64,000 bases of DNA from Janthinobacterium sp. 67 (GTDB taxonomy: Bacteria > Pseudomonadota > Gammaproteobacteria > Burkholderiales > Burkholderiaceae_D), in NCBI RefSeq assembly GCF_002797895.1, contig NZ_PGES01000001.1:1488001-1552000 (forward strand), in the 5' to 3' direction. Shown one piece after another: positions 32,094 to 41,261 of the stretch; the stretch's first letter is position 1, and each line of letters opens with the position of its first letter. A program made the position numbers and the translations under genes. The notes below the pieces were generated by a model. That model was not told where the DNA came from and searched no databases. It worked only from the letters and a program-made list of their open reading frames with translations.

Positions 32094-34520
32094 CTAGCGC
32101 CCATGCCAATACCGCGGATGCATGGCGCGATACTGCGTCACATCAATATTGTCCCCAAACTCCAGCACCACCGCCCCCGTCACATCCGTGCGCAGCCGGG
32201 CAATCCCCATGTCGCCATAGCGCGCATACACCTGCGGCTTCGGGTGTTTGTAACGATTCCTGTGCCCGACCTGGAAAATCGCCAGGCCCGGATGGACGGC
32301 GTTCAAAAACGCCGGTGTCGACGAGGTACCGCTGCCGTGGTGGGGCGCCAGCAGCACGTCGGCAGCCAGGTCGCCGTCCGTCGAACGCGCCAGCAACTGC
32401 GCCTCCTGCGCCGCTTCGATGTCGCCGGCCAGCAAGATCGCATGCCTGCCCGCCGTGATTTTCACGGTGCAGCTGCGGGCGTTCGGCGTCAAGCTGATGT
32501 CCGTATGGCTGGCCGGCAGTGGATGCAGCATGGCGAAGTGCACGCCTTCCCAGGTCCAGCTCTGGCCGGCCATGCAGTGCAGATAAGGCCGGTGCGATTC
32601 CCGCTGGAACTCGACGGCCGGGTGGCCATCGAACAGCGACGACGCCAGCCAGCCCACTTGCACGTTCTCCAGCAGGGACATGGCGCCGCCCGCGTGATCG
32701 AGGTCGCTGTGGGAAATGATCACGCCGTCGAGCTTGGCGATGCCGCGTGCGCGCAAATACGGCACGATGACCCTGCTGGCGCCATCGGAATCGAGGCTGT
32801 AGGCGGGTCCCGTGTCGTACAGCAGGCGGTGATCGTGGGTTTCCACCAGCACGGCCATGCCTTGTCCCACGTCGAAGGCCGTCACCCACAGCTGGCCCGC
32901 TGGCGGGCTGGATGGCAAGGCCGTCAGCAGCGGCAGCCAGCCCAGCATGCCGGCCCAGCGGTGCTGCCATCCGCGTGGCGCCAGCAGCCATGCCGTGCCG
33001 AACAATGCCCAGCAAAAACTCCACATTGGTGGCGCGGGCGCCGTCCACACGGCAAAGCGGCGCGCGCCCAGCCAGTCGAGTACCTGCGCCAGCATCTGCA
33101 CGATGGCGTGCGCCAACAGCAACAGTCCATCGGACAAAGGCGCAGGCAGCATGCTGCCCGCCAAGGACAAGGGCGTGACGACCAGGCTGATGACGGGAAT
33201 GGCCAGCGCGTTGGCCACGGGACTGACCAAGGAGACTTGCGAGAACAGCAGCATCGTCAACGGCACCAGCCCTACCGTCACCACGTATTGCGTGTGCGCG
33301 CCCAGTGCCACGGCCGCGCGCAACCGCCGCCAGCGGCTGGCGCCCTCCGGCAACGGTGTCGCAGTGCGGCCCGCCGTCGCATACAGGATGGTGGCGACGG
33401 CGCCGAACGACAGCCAGAAACCGGGCCACAGCACGGCCCACGGGTCGAGCAGCACGACGACGCCCAGGGCCAGGCACAGGACATGCACGATGCTGGTGAT
33501 GCGCCCCAGCCACAAGGCCAGCGCCACCACCAGCAACATATACAGGGTGCGTTGCGCGGGCACGCCGAAACCGGCCAGCAACACGTAAAGAAAGGCCGCC
33601 AACGCGCCCGCCAGCGCCGCCACCTTTTGCGCCGGCAGTCGCAAGGGCAGTTGCCAGTCGGTAAAGAATGAACGCCGCCACAATGCTCCGCCCCCAAGCG
33701 CAAAGAGTCCCGCGATCATGGTAATGTGCAAGCCGGAAATCGAAATCAGGTGACTGACGCCCGTGCGGTTGAACACTTGCCAGTCCGACTGGGGAATGGC
33801 GCGCTGGTCGCCCACCACCAGCGCCACGATCACGCCCGCGTACTGCTTGCCTTCCAGGCTGCGCAAGATGCGCGCACGCAAGGCCGCGCGGCTGGCCTCC
33901 ACCACGTTGCCGAAGCCGGGCACGAAGGCGGCCAGGCGCATGTTGGGCGTATCGGCGCGTGGCTGCGGCCGCACATAGCCGGTGGCGCGCACGCCCTGCT
34001 CCAGCAGCCACGCCTCGTAATCGAAACCCATGGGATTCGCATTGCCGTGCGGACGCTGCAGCCGCACCGTCAGCCGCCAGCGCTCGCCCGGCTGCACGTT
34101 GCCCACCGCGTTCGTCACTGCATCGCGAAAACCCGCGTACCAGGACAGGGCGATCAAAGACGGCACCTTCGCCCCAACCGCCTTTTCCACGGCAAAGTTG
34201 AAGCGCACGCCCTGCTCGAAGCGGTAGGGCAGGCTGGCAATGGCTCCCGTCACGGTGATGTCCTGGCCTTCGTCTTTCAATGCCAGCTCGGATGAGAGGG
34301 CCGAGTGCGCCAGGAACGCGGCCCAAAGGTAGCCAAACACCAGCCCGAACAGGCATCGCATCGCCATGCGCAAGCCTACATGCCAGCCGCGCGTAACATA
34401 ACCGAGCATCATAAGCAAAAGGCTGGCCAGTAGCAGCGCCGCACCGGCATGCGCCGGCAGTGCCGCCTGCATCTGCAGCCAGAAAGCGCCAGCGGAAAAG
34501 CCGAGTAGGAAGGTGCGCAT
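32094..34520 (-). CDS. comEC: DNA internalization competence protein ComEC/Rec2
   Basis: 808 residues. Inner-membrane channel for single-stranded DNA uptake in transformation. N-terminal membrane helices flank an OB-like ComEC_N domain (GQDITVTGAIASLPYRFEQG), then the Competence domain with many helices (FNRTGVSHLISISGLHITMI), and a C-terminal metallo-beta-lactamase domain with SHSDLDHAGG and LLAPHHGSGTSSTPAFL. Full length for the family. No other competence genes are in the window. Confidence 0.95.
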   Translation of the reverse strand: MRTFLLGFSAGAFWLQMQAALPAHAGAALLLASLLLMMLGYVTRGWHVGLRMAMRCLFGLVFGYLWAAFLAHSALSSELALKDEGQDITVTGAIASLPYRFEQGVRFNFAVEKAVGAKVPSLIALSWYAGFRDAVTNAVGNVQPGERWRLTVRLQRPHGNANPMGFDYEAWLLEQGVRATGYVRPQPRADTPNMRLAAFVPGFGNVVEASRAALRARILRSLEGKQYAGVIVALVVGDQRAIPQSDWQVFNRTGVSHLISISGLHITMIAGLFALGGGALWRRSFFTDWQLPLRLPAQKVAALAGALAAFLYVLLAGFGVPAQRTLYMLLVVALALWLGRITSIVHVLCLALGVVVLLDPWAVLWPGFWLSFGAVATILYATAGRTATPLPEGASRWRRLRAAVALGAHTQYVVTVGLVPLTMLLFSQVSLVSPVANALAIPVISLVVTPLSLAGSMLPAPLSDGLLLLAHAIVQMLAQVLDWLGARRFAVWTAPAPPMWSFCWALFGTAWLLAPRGWQHRWAGMLGWLPLLTALPSSPPAGQLWVTAFDVGQGMAVLVETHDHRLLYDTGPAYSLDSDGASRVIVPYLRARGIAKLDGVIISHSDLDHAGGAMSLLENVQVGWLASSLFDGHPAVEFQRESHRPYLHCMAGQSWTWEGVHFAMLHPLPASHTDISLTPNARSCTVKITAGRHAILLAGDIEAAQEAQLLARSTDGDLAADVLLAPHHGSGTSSTPAFLNAVHPGLAIFQVGHRNRYKHPKPQVYARYGDMGIARLRTDVTGAVVLEFGDNIDVTQYRAMHPRYWHGR

Positions 34521-34963
34521 GACAGGCCGAAGCGGCGCGACTCAAGCTCACCAATATAAACGGCGCTACATGAATGCGCGCGAACATGCGGGCGACAGGT
34601 TTGATACGGCGCAGGGAAAAGCGGAATAGCTTAGTCAATATCACGCTTCTACCATCGCTGCCATGGCACGCTATCTGCGCGGCAAATCGACCGGCGGCTG
34701 GTAGAAAGACATAAGCCAGCACGCAAGGTTCACCATAGCGCCATCGTCAAACCTTTTTTCTTGTTAATCAATGAAAATATTGAAGAAGTGCAGATTCCGT
34801 ATTCAACGGCTCACATGCGCCATCAACATAAAGAACCGTCAATCCCAAGGAATTGCAACCCGATCATTGCCCTTGCTGACTTCCAGTTGTATTTTTCTTT
34901 AACCCTGCTGGCGTCTGAACAAGCGGCATCGCGCATGCACGGCAAGTCAGCGTCATATGCCGA
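34521..34963. other. AT-richer gap without recognised gene
   Basis: 443 bases between comEC and the barstar-like gene, lower in GC than the surroundings. It should hold the comEC promoter. A short frame on the plus strand (34761-34976) encodes no recognisable protein and has no ribosome site. No RNA gene or repeat was seen. The base composition, like that of the barstar-like gene, suggests acquired DNA. Confidence 0.5.
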
Positions 34964-35440
34964 TCACATCACCTGAAGCACCACCAATTTCTTTGGATGA
35001 TTCACCGTGGATACAACATCGGCTAGCATGCCAGGCAATTCATTCAGGATAGAAAAGGCGGTGGAAAAATCCTCCGGGGCTTGTGCCTCCATGTCGCTGG
35101 AATCGCGCCAAACAATCACGATGCCATTCTCGTTCAATCCATCCAGACCCGACCATACGGAATCGTCAAGCGCATCCCAGCTTGCATTACTTTGTAATGG
35201 CGGATCGAGAGGAAGCGTATCGCGTACGCCATCAAAGAAAGCATCTCTGGACGACATTTTCCTGGGAAGATGAAAAACACGCATGCCCTGCGCTTGCGCA
35301 TCGAGAATGACCTTCTCGGCAGTTGCCGCATCGATAGCAAAAAAACCTTGGCGACTCAACATTATTACTTTCCCAGTCTCCCTATCACAAGCGACGCCAG
35401 CCAGGCTGAAGCACCGCAGTCTATTTCTCAACGTTTCCAT
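34964..35440 (-). CDS. Barstar-family protein
   Basis: 158 residues from ATG 35440 (a GTG at 35458 is an alternative). An N-terminal extension of ~60 residues precedes the barstar-like part: VFHLPRKMSSRDAFFDGV, then NASWDALDDSVWSGLDGL and NGIVIVWRDSSDMEA, the fold and spacing of barstar ribonuclease inhibitors. No barnase-type ribonuclease gene is adjacent. GC content is lower than in neighbouring genes. Confidence 0.7.
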   Translation of the reverse strand: METLRNRLRCFSLAGVACDRETGKVIMLSRQGFFAIDAATAEKVILDAQAQGMRVFHLPRKMSSRDAFFDGVRDTLPLDPPLQSNASWDALDDSVWSGLDGLNENGIVIVWRDSSDMEAQAPEDFSTAFSILNELPGMLADVVSTVNHPKKLVVLQVM

Positions 35441-35495
35441 GCTAGCATGCCTGTCCACGCCCTGGGGCGTCCGCCCTTCCCATATCGAACCCTAC

Positions 35496-36329
35496 ATGAA
35501 CGCGATTTCAACCGCCGAGATGTATCTGCAGGACTTCCATCAACGCCAGGTCGGTGTGACGCCCGCCGCGTTTGCGCACCTGCCTGCACATGCGGCATCA
35601 GCTACCTACGCCTCGTCCTACGAAGTGTTGACCAGCCTGCTACCGGTCGTGGACACGCCCTTGACCGTACTCGACCTGGCCTGCGGCGACGGTCATCTGC
35701 TGGGTTTGCTGGCAGCCAGGCGGCAACCCCGGCTGCAACTGCTCGGCATCGACATGAGCCAGGCTGAACTGGCTGCCGCGCGCGCCGCCCTGCCCCCATC
35801 CGTGCATCTGCTGCAAGGCCGCGGCCAGGCGCTCGACCTGCCATCGGCCAGCGTCGATTATCTCGTCTCGCACATGGCGCTGATGCTGATGGACGACATC
35901 GAGCAAGTCGTGCGCGAAATGCGCCGCGTGCTGCGCCCCGGCGGCCAGTTCGCGGCCATCGTCGGCCGCACTTTCCTGCTGGGCGAAGTGAACGATGTTT
36001 TCACGCGCGTGTTCAAGCCCATCGCCAGCACCGAACTGCCGCCGCTGCGCTTCGGCGACCGCCGCACGGGGTCCGAAGCGGGCTGGCGCGAGCTGCTCGA
36101 TGACAGTTTCGCAGATGTTGAATTCGACCACATCGACGTGCCCTGGTCGCCCACGCCGGGCGAACTGTGGACCGCCCTGCTGGACACCTACGATATCGAC
36201 CGCCTGGACGACGGCGCCAGACAGCGCCTGCGCAGCGCGCTCCTGGATGCCGTGGCATATCTGCAAGGCAGCGACGGCAAGATAGCCACGGGCTGGGGCT
36301 TGCGCCTGGTGCACGCGCGTGCCGCCTGA
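35496..36329 (+). CDS. Class I SAM-dependent methyltransferase
   Basis: 277 residues from ATG 35496. Motif I is VLDLACGDGHLLGLL, followed by an acidic residue after strand 2 (LGIDMSQAEL), VDYLVSHMALMLMDDIEQVV and VLRPGGQFAAIVG, as in Methyltransf_11 proteins. Substrate unknown. A longer frame exists upstream but the conserved part starts here. Divergent from the barstar-like gene. Confidence 0.85.
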   Translation: MNAISTAEMYLQDFHQRQVGVTPAAFAHLPAHAASATYASSYEVLTSLLPVVDTPLTVLDLACGDGHLLGLLAARRQPRLQLLGIDMSQAELAAARAALPPSVHLLQGRGQALDLPSASVDYLVSHMALMLMDDIEQVVREMRRVLRPGGQFAAIVGRTFLLGEVNDVFTRVFKPIASTELPPLRFGDRRTGSEAGWRELLDDSFADVEFDHIDVPWSPTPGELWTALLDTYDIDRLDDGARQRLRSALLDAVAYLQGSDGKIATGWGLRLVHARAA

Positions 36330-36421
36330 ACATGCAAGCGCCAGGCCTGGCCACCACAGCCCACCGCCCACCGCCATCGACGGTATAATCGGCCTCGCTT
36401 ACTTCAACACCCAGGCACGAC

Positions 36422-38413
36422 ATGACTTCCTCCGCACTTCCTCCCGATACTTCCACCGATATTTCCGACAGCAGCGAAGACAATAACGACGCTACCCTCG
36501 TCGCGGAACTGGGGGAGCTGGCCGAGCATATCCGCCTCGTCAAGATGGAAGGTCGCGTCTTCGTGCGCTTTTCCGGCGTCGTCAAGGCCGGCCGCCTGGT
36601 GGTGCCGTATGCGCTCGTGCCAAGCCAAGGCGTCCTGGCGCGGCCGGCCAAGTGGCGCAAGATGGACCGCGAGGCCAAGCTGGCCCTCGTGCGGGAACGG
36701 GCCAGCGCGGCCGTCTTCGAGGAGCTGCGCCAGCACGTGGTCGATTTCGTCGCCGACATCGCGGGCCTGAGCGAGGACGTGGACACGGACCCGATGGTCT
36801 TCCTGCACACCCTGGCCGACATGCAGACGTCGGAGCCGGCCGGCATGGTGTTCGACCGCATCCGCCAGCGCTTCCATCACGCCATCGAGCGCCAGCAGGA
36901 AGAACAGCACGCGGCGCGCACGCGCCAGAGCATCAACCTGGCCGAATATCCGGCCTCGTTCGAGATGGCGCGCCGCCTACCGCGCCGCTTCATTGCCTTG
37001 CTGGGCCCGACGAACTCCGGCAAGACGCACCGCGCCATGGAAGCGCTGGTCAAGGCAAAGAGCGGCATTTATCTCGCGCCCTTGCGCCTGCTGGCTCTGG
37101 AAAACTACGAGCGCCTGCAGGAGGCCGCGCCGCACGGCAAACCGCTGGCCGTGAGCCTGGTCACGGGCGAGGAACGTCGGGTCGTCGACGGCGCCACGCA
37201 CGTGGCCAGCACGGTGGAAATGCTGGACACGAAAACCGTCGTGGAAGTGGCCGTCATCGATGAAATCCAGATGCTGGCCGACCCGGACCGGGGCGCCGCG
37301 TGGACGGCGGCAGTCTGCGGCGCGCCTGCCCACACCGTGTATCTGGTGGGAGCGCCCGAAGCGCGGCGCGCCATCGAGGCGCTGGCCGAACGTCTGGAAT
37401 GCCCGCTGGAAGTGCATATACTGAAACGCATGGCGCCCCTGTCGATGGAGCCGAGCGCCGTGCGCAAGGTGCGTAACCTGCGCCGCGGCGACGCCGTCAT
37501 CGCCTTTTCGCGCCGCGAAGTGCTGATGTGGCGCGACATGATCACGGAAACGGGGCTGTCGGTGGCCACCGTCTACGGCAACCTGTCGCCCGAAGTACGG
37601 CGCGCGCAGGCGCAGCGCTTCCGCGACGGCACGGCCGATATCGTCGTCGGCACGGATGCGCTGGCGATGGGCCTGAACATGCCGATCGCGCGCATCGTCA
37701 TGACCACCTGCGTCAAATACAATGGCCGCGAAGAGGAAGAGATTTCGGCCGCGCTGGCGCGCCAGATCGCCGGGCGCGCGGGCCGCTACGGCGTGCATGA
37801 AGAAGGCCTCGTGGCCGGCTACGACAACGAAACGCATGAAGTGATGCGCGCCCTTCTCAAGGAAAAGCTGCACCCGCTGAACACGAGCGGCTTTGCCGTG
37901 GCGCCCTCGCTCGAACATCTGCACCGTATTTCGTCGGTGACGGGCGAACTGTCGCTGTCCAAGCTGCTGCGCCGCTTCATCCACAATATCGACGTGCCGG
38001 ACGGCTTCTTCTTCCCCCGCATCACGGAAGACCAGAAGGAACGCGCCGCCTGGCTCGACACCCTGCCCCTGTCCGTGGCCGACAAGTTCACCCTGTCGCT
38101 GGTGCCGATATCGAGCAAGGTGCCGTCCTTGCAAACGGCGTGGGAACACTGGGCGAAGAATCTGTCGCAGGGAAAAACGAGCACCTTGCGCCAGCATGCG
38201 TACGGCGGCGGCACGCAGAATTTGCAGCAGGTGGAAGACACTTGCCGCTACTACTCGGCGTATGCGTGGCTCAGCTACCGCCTGCCCGAATTCTTCCCCG
38301 ATATCGCCGTGGCGCAAAACCTGTCGCGCGATGCGTCGGAGCGGGTCGATTCCATCCTGCGCGCGCACAATGCGGCGTCGCGGGGACGCTCGAAGAAATT
38401 CAAGCAAGCGTAA
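36422..38413 (+). CDS. SUV3-like DExH RNA helicase
   Basis: 663 residues. After an acidic N-terminal ~40 residues and a helical region, Walker A is LLGPTNSGKT (Lys201) and motif II is IDEIQM (Asp280), the DExH form with Gln seen in SUPV3L1/SUV3. Further motifs: VAFSRREV-like segment IAFSRREVL, VGTDALAMGLNMPIARIV and RQIAGRAGRYG. The C-terminal part has the SUV3 domain (FRFIHNIDV-type LLRRFIHNIDVPDGFFFP). In mitochondria SUV3 unwinds RNA for the degradosome; a similar RNA-decay role here is inferred. Confidence 0.85.
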   Translation: MTSSALPPDTSTDISDSSEDNNDATLVAELGELAEHIRLVKMEGRVFVRFSGVVKAGRLVVPYALVPSQGVLARPAKWRKMDREAKLALVRERASAAVFEELRQHVVDFVADIAGLSEDVDTDPMVFLHTLADMQTSEPAGMVFDRIRQRFHHAIERQQEEQHAARTRQSINLAEYPASFEMARRLPRRFIALLGPTNSGKTHRAMEALVKAKSGIYLAPLRLLALENYERLQEAAPHGKPLAVSLVTGEERRVVDGATHVASTVEMLDTKTVVEVAVIDEIQMLADPDRGAAWTAAVCGAPAHTVYLVGAPEARRAIEALAERLECPLEVHILKRMAPLSMEPSAVRKVRNLRRGDAVIAFSRREVLMWRDMITETGLSVATVYGNLSPEVRRAQAQRFRDGTADIVVGTDALAMGLNMPIARIVMTTCVKYNGREEEEISAALARQIAGRAGRYGVHEEGLVAGYDNETHEVMRALLKEKLHPLNTSGFAVAPSLEHLHRISSVTGELSLSKLLRRFIHNIDVPDGFFFPRITEDQKERAAWLDTLPLSVADKFTLSLVPISSKVPSLQTAWEHWAKNLSQGKTSTLRQHAYGGGTQNLQQVEDTCRYYSAYAWLSYRLPEFFPDIAVAQNLSRDASERVDSILRAHNAASRGRSKKFKQA

Positions 38414-38422
38414 AAGCAAGCA

Positions 38423-38896
38423 TCAACCGAGTGGCCAGAACCAGACCTCGCCGCAATCCCAGTAGCATTCGCTGCCGCACACCTTCACGCCGATGGAGGG
38501 CAGCAGGATGTCGATATGTCCGCCCGCCCCGCCCAGGTAGCCGGGAATGCGGAAGAAGGCGACGAGGCCCTGGCGCTGGCCTATGCCTTCGATGGCCGCA
38601 TCGGCGGCGAATTTTTCGGGCGCGCCGAACATCGACGGGCTGGCCAGCATGTGCGACAACTTGGCCTGTCCCGGTTCGATCAGCGCCCCCTTGAACGGTC
38701 CCTTGCGGATGGCCATGCGGCCCTTGACCTGGACGCCGGCCTTGATCAGCGCCAGGCTGACGCGGATGGCGCAGGTGTTGGCAAAGCTGTCCTTGCCGAT
38801 CAAGTCTTCCCAGCCGATTTCACGAAACAGGGCCGCCTGGCCGACGGCCGCCACGCTCGCGTAATTGTCACGCAGATTGATGAATGCAGGTTTCAC
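38423..38896 (-). CDS. tae4: Type VI secretion amidase effector, Tae4 family
   Basis: 157 residues from a GTG at 38896 with GGGAGG five bases upstream. NTCAIRVSLAL carries the catalytic Cys42 and GGHIDILLP the catalytic His127 of the NlpC/P60-like fold; the ending VCGSECYWDCGEVWFWPL is typical of Tae4. Such effectors cut the D-Glu-mDAP bond in the peptidoglycan of rival cells after injection by a T6SS. The usual partner immunity gene tai4 is not adjacent: the convergent helicase gene ends 10 bases away and repeats lie on the other side. Confidence 0.82.
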   Translation of the reverse strand: MKPAFINLRDNYASVAAVGQAALFREIGWEDLIGKDSFANTCAIRVSLALIKAGVQVKGRMAIRKGPFKGALIEPGQAKLSHMLASPSMFGAPEKFAADAAIEGIGQRQGLVAFFRIPGYLGGAGGHIDILLPSIGVKVCGSECYWDCGEVWFWPLG

Positions 38897-39016
38897 GTCA
38901 GCCTCCCGTTGCCCCTGGTGGACAGGGAACATCAGGCCGATTGTAGAACGATGCGACAGCCGCGCACTGAGCGAGGTCAAGCGTAACCCGACAACATCCG
39001 CAACGCCCACAATGTC

Positions 39017-39052
39017 GTCGGATTACGCGCGGCGTTGCCCCGCTAATCCGAC
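39017..39052. repeat. Palindromic REP-like unit 2
   Basis: GTCGGATTA (39017-39025) and TAATCCGAC (39044-39052) form an imperfect hairpin. The flanks (AATGTC on the left, CTACACG on the right) show that it is in inverted orientation to the second unit at 39141-39178. A degenerate half-unit (GCGTAACCCGAC) lies just to the left at about 38981-38992. Confidence 0.8.
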
Positions 39053-39077
39053 CTACACGTGCGAAACCGGTGAAAAT

Positions 39078-39130
39078 TATGGTTTGGCCACCGCGTAATG
39101 CAACTTGAGCACCAGTCCATTATGGTCGTC
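39078..39130 (-). pseudogene. Duplicated 3' end of the sugar dehydrogenase gene
   Basis: On the minus strand this stretch encodes DDHNGLVLKLHYAVAKP followed by TAA, nearly the same as the last residues of the dehydrogenase gene ending at 39212 (DDHNGLVLKLHYAAPGKP). The DNA match includes 19 identical bases (39098-39116) and more after one mismatch. Only the end is present, bracketed by two inverted REP-like units, so it is a remnant of a duplication. Confidence 0.8.
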
Positions 39131-39140
39131 AGTCGGGTAG

Positions 39141-39178
39141 GTCGGATTAGCGCGTCCGAAGGATGCGCGTAATCCGAC
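39141..39178. repeat. Palindromic REP-like unit 1
   Basis: GTCGGATTAG (39141-39150) and TAATCCGAC (39170-39178) around a GC-rich centre; a further half-unit ATCGGATTAGCGC lies at about 39196-39208, next to the dehydrogenase stop codon. Inverted relative to the unit at 39017-39052. Confidence 0.8.
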
Positions 39179-39211
39179 GACATTGTTGCCGATGTATCGG
39201 ATTAGCGCTGG

Positions 39212-40444
39212 TTACGGTTTGCCCGGCGCCGCATAATGCAACTTGAGCACCAGACCATTATGGTCGTCGGCCATATAGATATCGCCATCCTGGCCCAGCT
39301 TCACGTCCACGGGCGCGCCCCTGCCCTGTTTGCCCTTGCGCTCCCAATTGCCGATCAACTCGACGGACTTGCCCAGCGGCGCACCGGCCTTGTCGGGCAG
39401 CAGGGCCACCAGGCGGTGGCCGTTGCTGCGGTAGCCGTGGTAGCCGATGATCAGGCTATTCTTGTACAGTTCCGGGAAGCGGCTGGCCGTGTAAAACGTC
39501 ATGCCCAGCGGCGCGGCATGGCCGGGCAGCAGGCGCTGGGGCGCCGCGTATTGGGCGGCGCAAGCCGTCTTCGGATATTCGGGACTGGCGACGTTATCGT
39601 CGTAGCAGTACGGCCAGCCGTAGTGCCGGTCGGCCTTGATCAGGTTCAATTCCTCGTGCGGCAGGTTTTCATCGCTTTTCAGTTGCGGCATGGCGGCCTG
39701 GATGGCGTCGCGCGCGTTCTCCGCCTGCCACAGCTCACCCGTGGTCGGATGGAAGGCCAGCGCCATCGAATTGCGCAAGCCGCGCGCATGCGTGCGCCAG
39801 CTCGTCACCGTGCCGGCCGGCCAGGCCATCGTGTATTCGCGGATGGCGCCCAGCGCTTCCGGACCTTCCGCCGAAGGGCAGGCCTTGGCAGGATCGGGCG
39901 CCTTGCCATCGTTCTCGCAATGGTCGGTGCTCGAGCCCACGTTCACGTACAGGTCGCCCTTGGGACTGAAGCGCATATTCGTCAGCAGGTGCAAGCCGAG
40001 GCCCGGCAGGCGCGGCGTCTTGGCCGTGCCGCCGATCACGTCGGTGAGGGTGCGCTTCGTGTCGCGCAAGTCGAAGCGGAAGATGCGCCCTACTTCGCCC
40101 ACGTAGACCATGCCGTCCGGTCCCTGCACGATGCCGTTCGGACGATCGAGCTTGTCGAGCAGCAGCTTGCGCTCGTAGCCGGCGCCGGCCGCCTTCGGCT
40201 GCAACAGCCATAATTTGCCCTGCTTCGGCGCCCATCCCGTCATGTCCGTGACGAGGATGTCGCCATTCGTCAACGGCAGCACGCCACGGGGGAATTTCAG
40301 GCCGTCGGCCAGCACGGCCACGCAAAAGCCGGCCGGCGTGGTGACGTCGAGGCGCGGCATGCCGTCGCACTGGGCGCTTTGCGCCGCCATGGCGGGAGCG
40401 AACGCAGCGGACAGGCAGGCGGCCAGGATGATCTTGTTGTTCAT
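39212..40444 (-). CDS. PQQ-dependent sugar (sorbosone-type) dehydrogenase, periplasmic
   Basis: 410 residues with a signal peptide (IILAACLSAAFAPAMA). The rest is a six-bladed beta-propeller of the GSDH/L-sorbosone dehydrogenase type: GFCVAVLADGLKFPRGVL, GLHLLTNMRFSPKGDLYVNV, RGLRNSMALAFHPTTGELW, and DRHYGWPYCYDD, where the His and Tyr/Trp contribute to the PQQ and active site. It oxidises an aldose or sorbosone-like sugar in the periplasm. It is the last gene of the lolC/E-lolC/E-lolD-tatD operon, 7 bases after tatD. Confidence 0.88.
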   Translation of the reverse strand: MNNKIILAACLSAAFAPAMAAQSAQCDGMPRLDVTTPAGFCVAVLADGLKFPRGVLPLTNGDILVTDMTGWAPKQGKLWLLQPKAAGAGYERKLLLDKLDRPNGIVQGPDGMVYVGEVGRIFRFDLRDTKRTLTDVIGGTAKTPRLPGLGLHLLTNMRFSPKGDLYVNVGSSTDHCENDGKAPDPAKACPSAEGPEALGAIREYTMAWPAGTVTSWRTHARGLRNSMALAFHPTTGELWQAENARDAIQAAMPQLKSDENLPHEELNLIKADRHYGWPYCYDDNVASPEYPKTACAAQYAAPQRLLPGHAAPLGMTFYTASRFPELYKNSLIIGYHGYRSNGHRLVALLPDKAGAPLGKSVELIGNWERKGKQGRGAPVDVKLGQDGDIYMADDHNGLVLKLHYAAPGKP

Positions 40445-40451
40445 TGCGGTC

Positions 40452-41252
40452 TCATTCCATCAAGGGTAGTCGGGGCAGTACGGCGCGCGCGTTGGCGCTG
40501 GTGGCAACGGCCACGTCGGCCAGTGCCAGGCCGCGCAGCTCGGCCAGCACGGCGCCGATGCGCGGCAATTCTTCGGGGCTGTTGCGGCCAGGGTGGACCC
40601 AGGCAGGGGAAATATCGGGTGCGTCCGTCTCCAGCACGATGGCGGCCAAAGGCAACTCCGTGGCCATGCGGCGTATCTGCAGGGCGCGCGTAAACGTCAT
40701 GGCGCCGCCGAACCCGAGCTTGAACCCCAGGTCGATATAGCCCTGCGCCTGCTGGAAGCTGCCGTTGAACGCATGGGCGATGCCGCCGTTCGGGCGGATC
40801 TGGCGCGCGTGCTTGAGGACGATGTCCTGCGAGCGGCGCACGTGGGTCAGCACGGGCAGGTCGAAGTCGCGGGCGATTTTCAGCTGCTCGCGCAAAAAAT
40901 GCTCCTGCTTGGCGCGCATGGCCGGCTCGCACAGCATGGGAATGAAGAAATCGAGGCCGATTTCGCCGATGGCGACAAAACGCGGGTCATTCATGGCCAG
41001 CGCCACGGCCTCGCGCAGGGCGATCAAATCGTCGTCCGTGGCATGCGGCACGTAGATCGGGTGGATGCCCAGCGCATAGCAGGCGTTGGGCGCCGCTGCC
41101 GCCAAGTCGCGCACGATGGCGAAATTGGCCCGTTCGACGGCGGGAATGACGATCATGCCCACGCCCTGCTGCCGCGCGCGCGCCACCACCTGCAGCGATT
41201 CATCGCCGAATTCATGCGCGTCGAGGTGGCAGTGCGTGTCGATCCACAGCAT
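40452..41252 (-). CDS. tatD: TatD-family metal-dependent deoxyribonuclease
   Basis: 266 residues of the TatD amidohydrolase-fold nucleases. Metal ligands are seen in DTHCHLD (HxH), IGEIGLDFF (Glu), VLTHVRRSQD (His), and VLETDAPD (Asp). Typical length. It sits 9 bases after lolD and 7 before the dehydrogenase gene in one operon. Confidence 0.92.
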   Translation of the reverse strand: MLWIDTHCHLDAHEFGDESLQVVARARQQGVGMIVIPAVERANFAIVRDLAAAAPNACYALGIHPIYVPHATDDDLIALREAVALAMNDPRFVAIGEIGLDFFIPMLCEPAMRAKQEHFLREQLKIARDFDLPVLTHVRRSQDIVLKHARQIRPNGGIAHAFNGSFQQAQGYIDLGFKLGFGGAMTFTRALQIRRMATELPLAAIVLETDAPDISPAWVHPGRNSPEELPRIGAVLAELRGLALADVAVATSANARAVLPRLPLME

Positions 41253-41261
41253 GGCGGTTCC

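Noticed and set aside
34761..34976. 71-codon frame in the comEC-barstar gap
   Set aside because: No ribosome site, no recognisable protein features, and it overlaps the end of the barstar-like gene.
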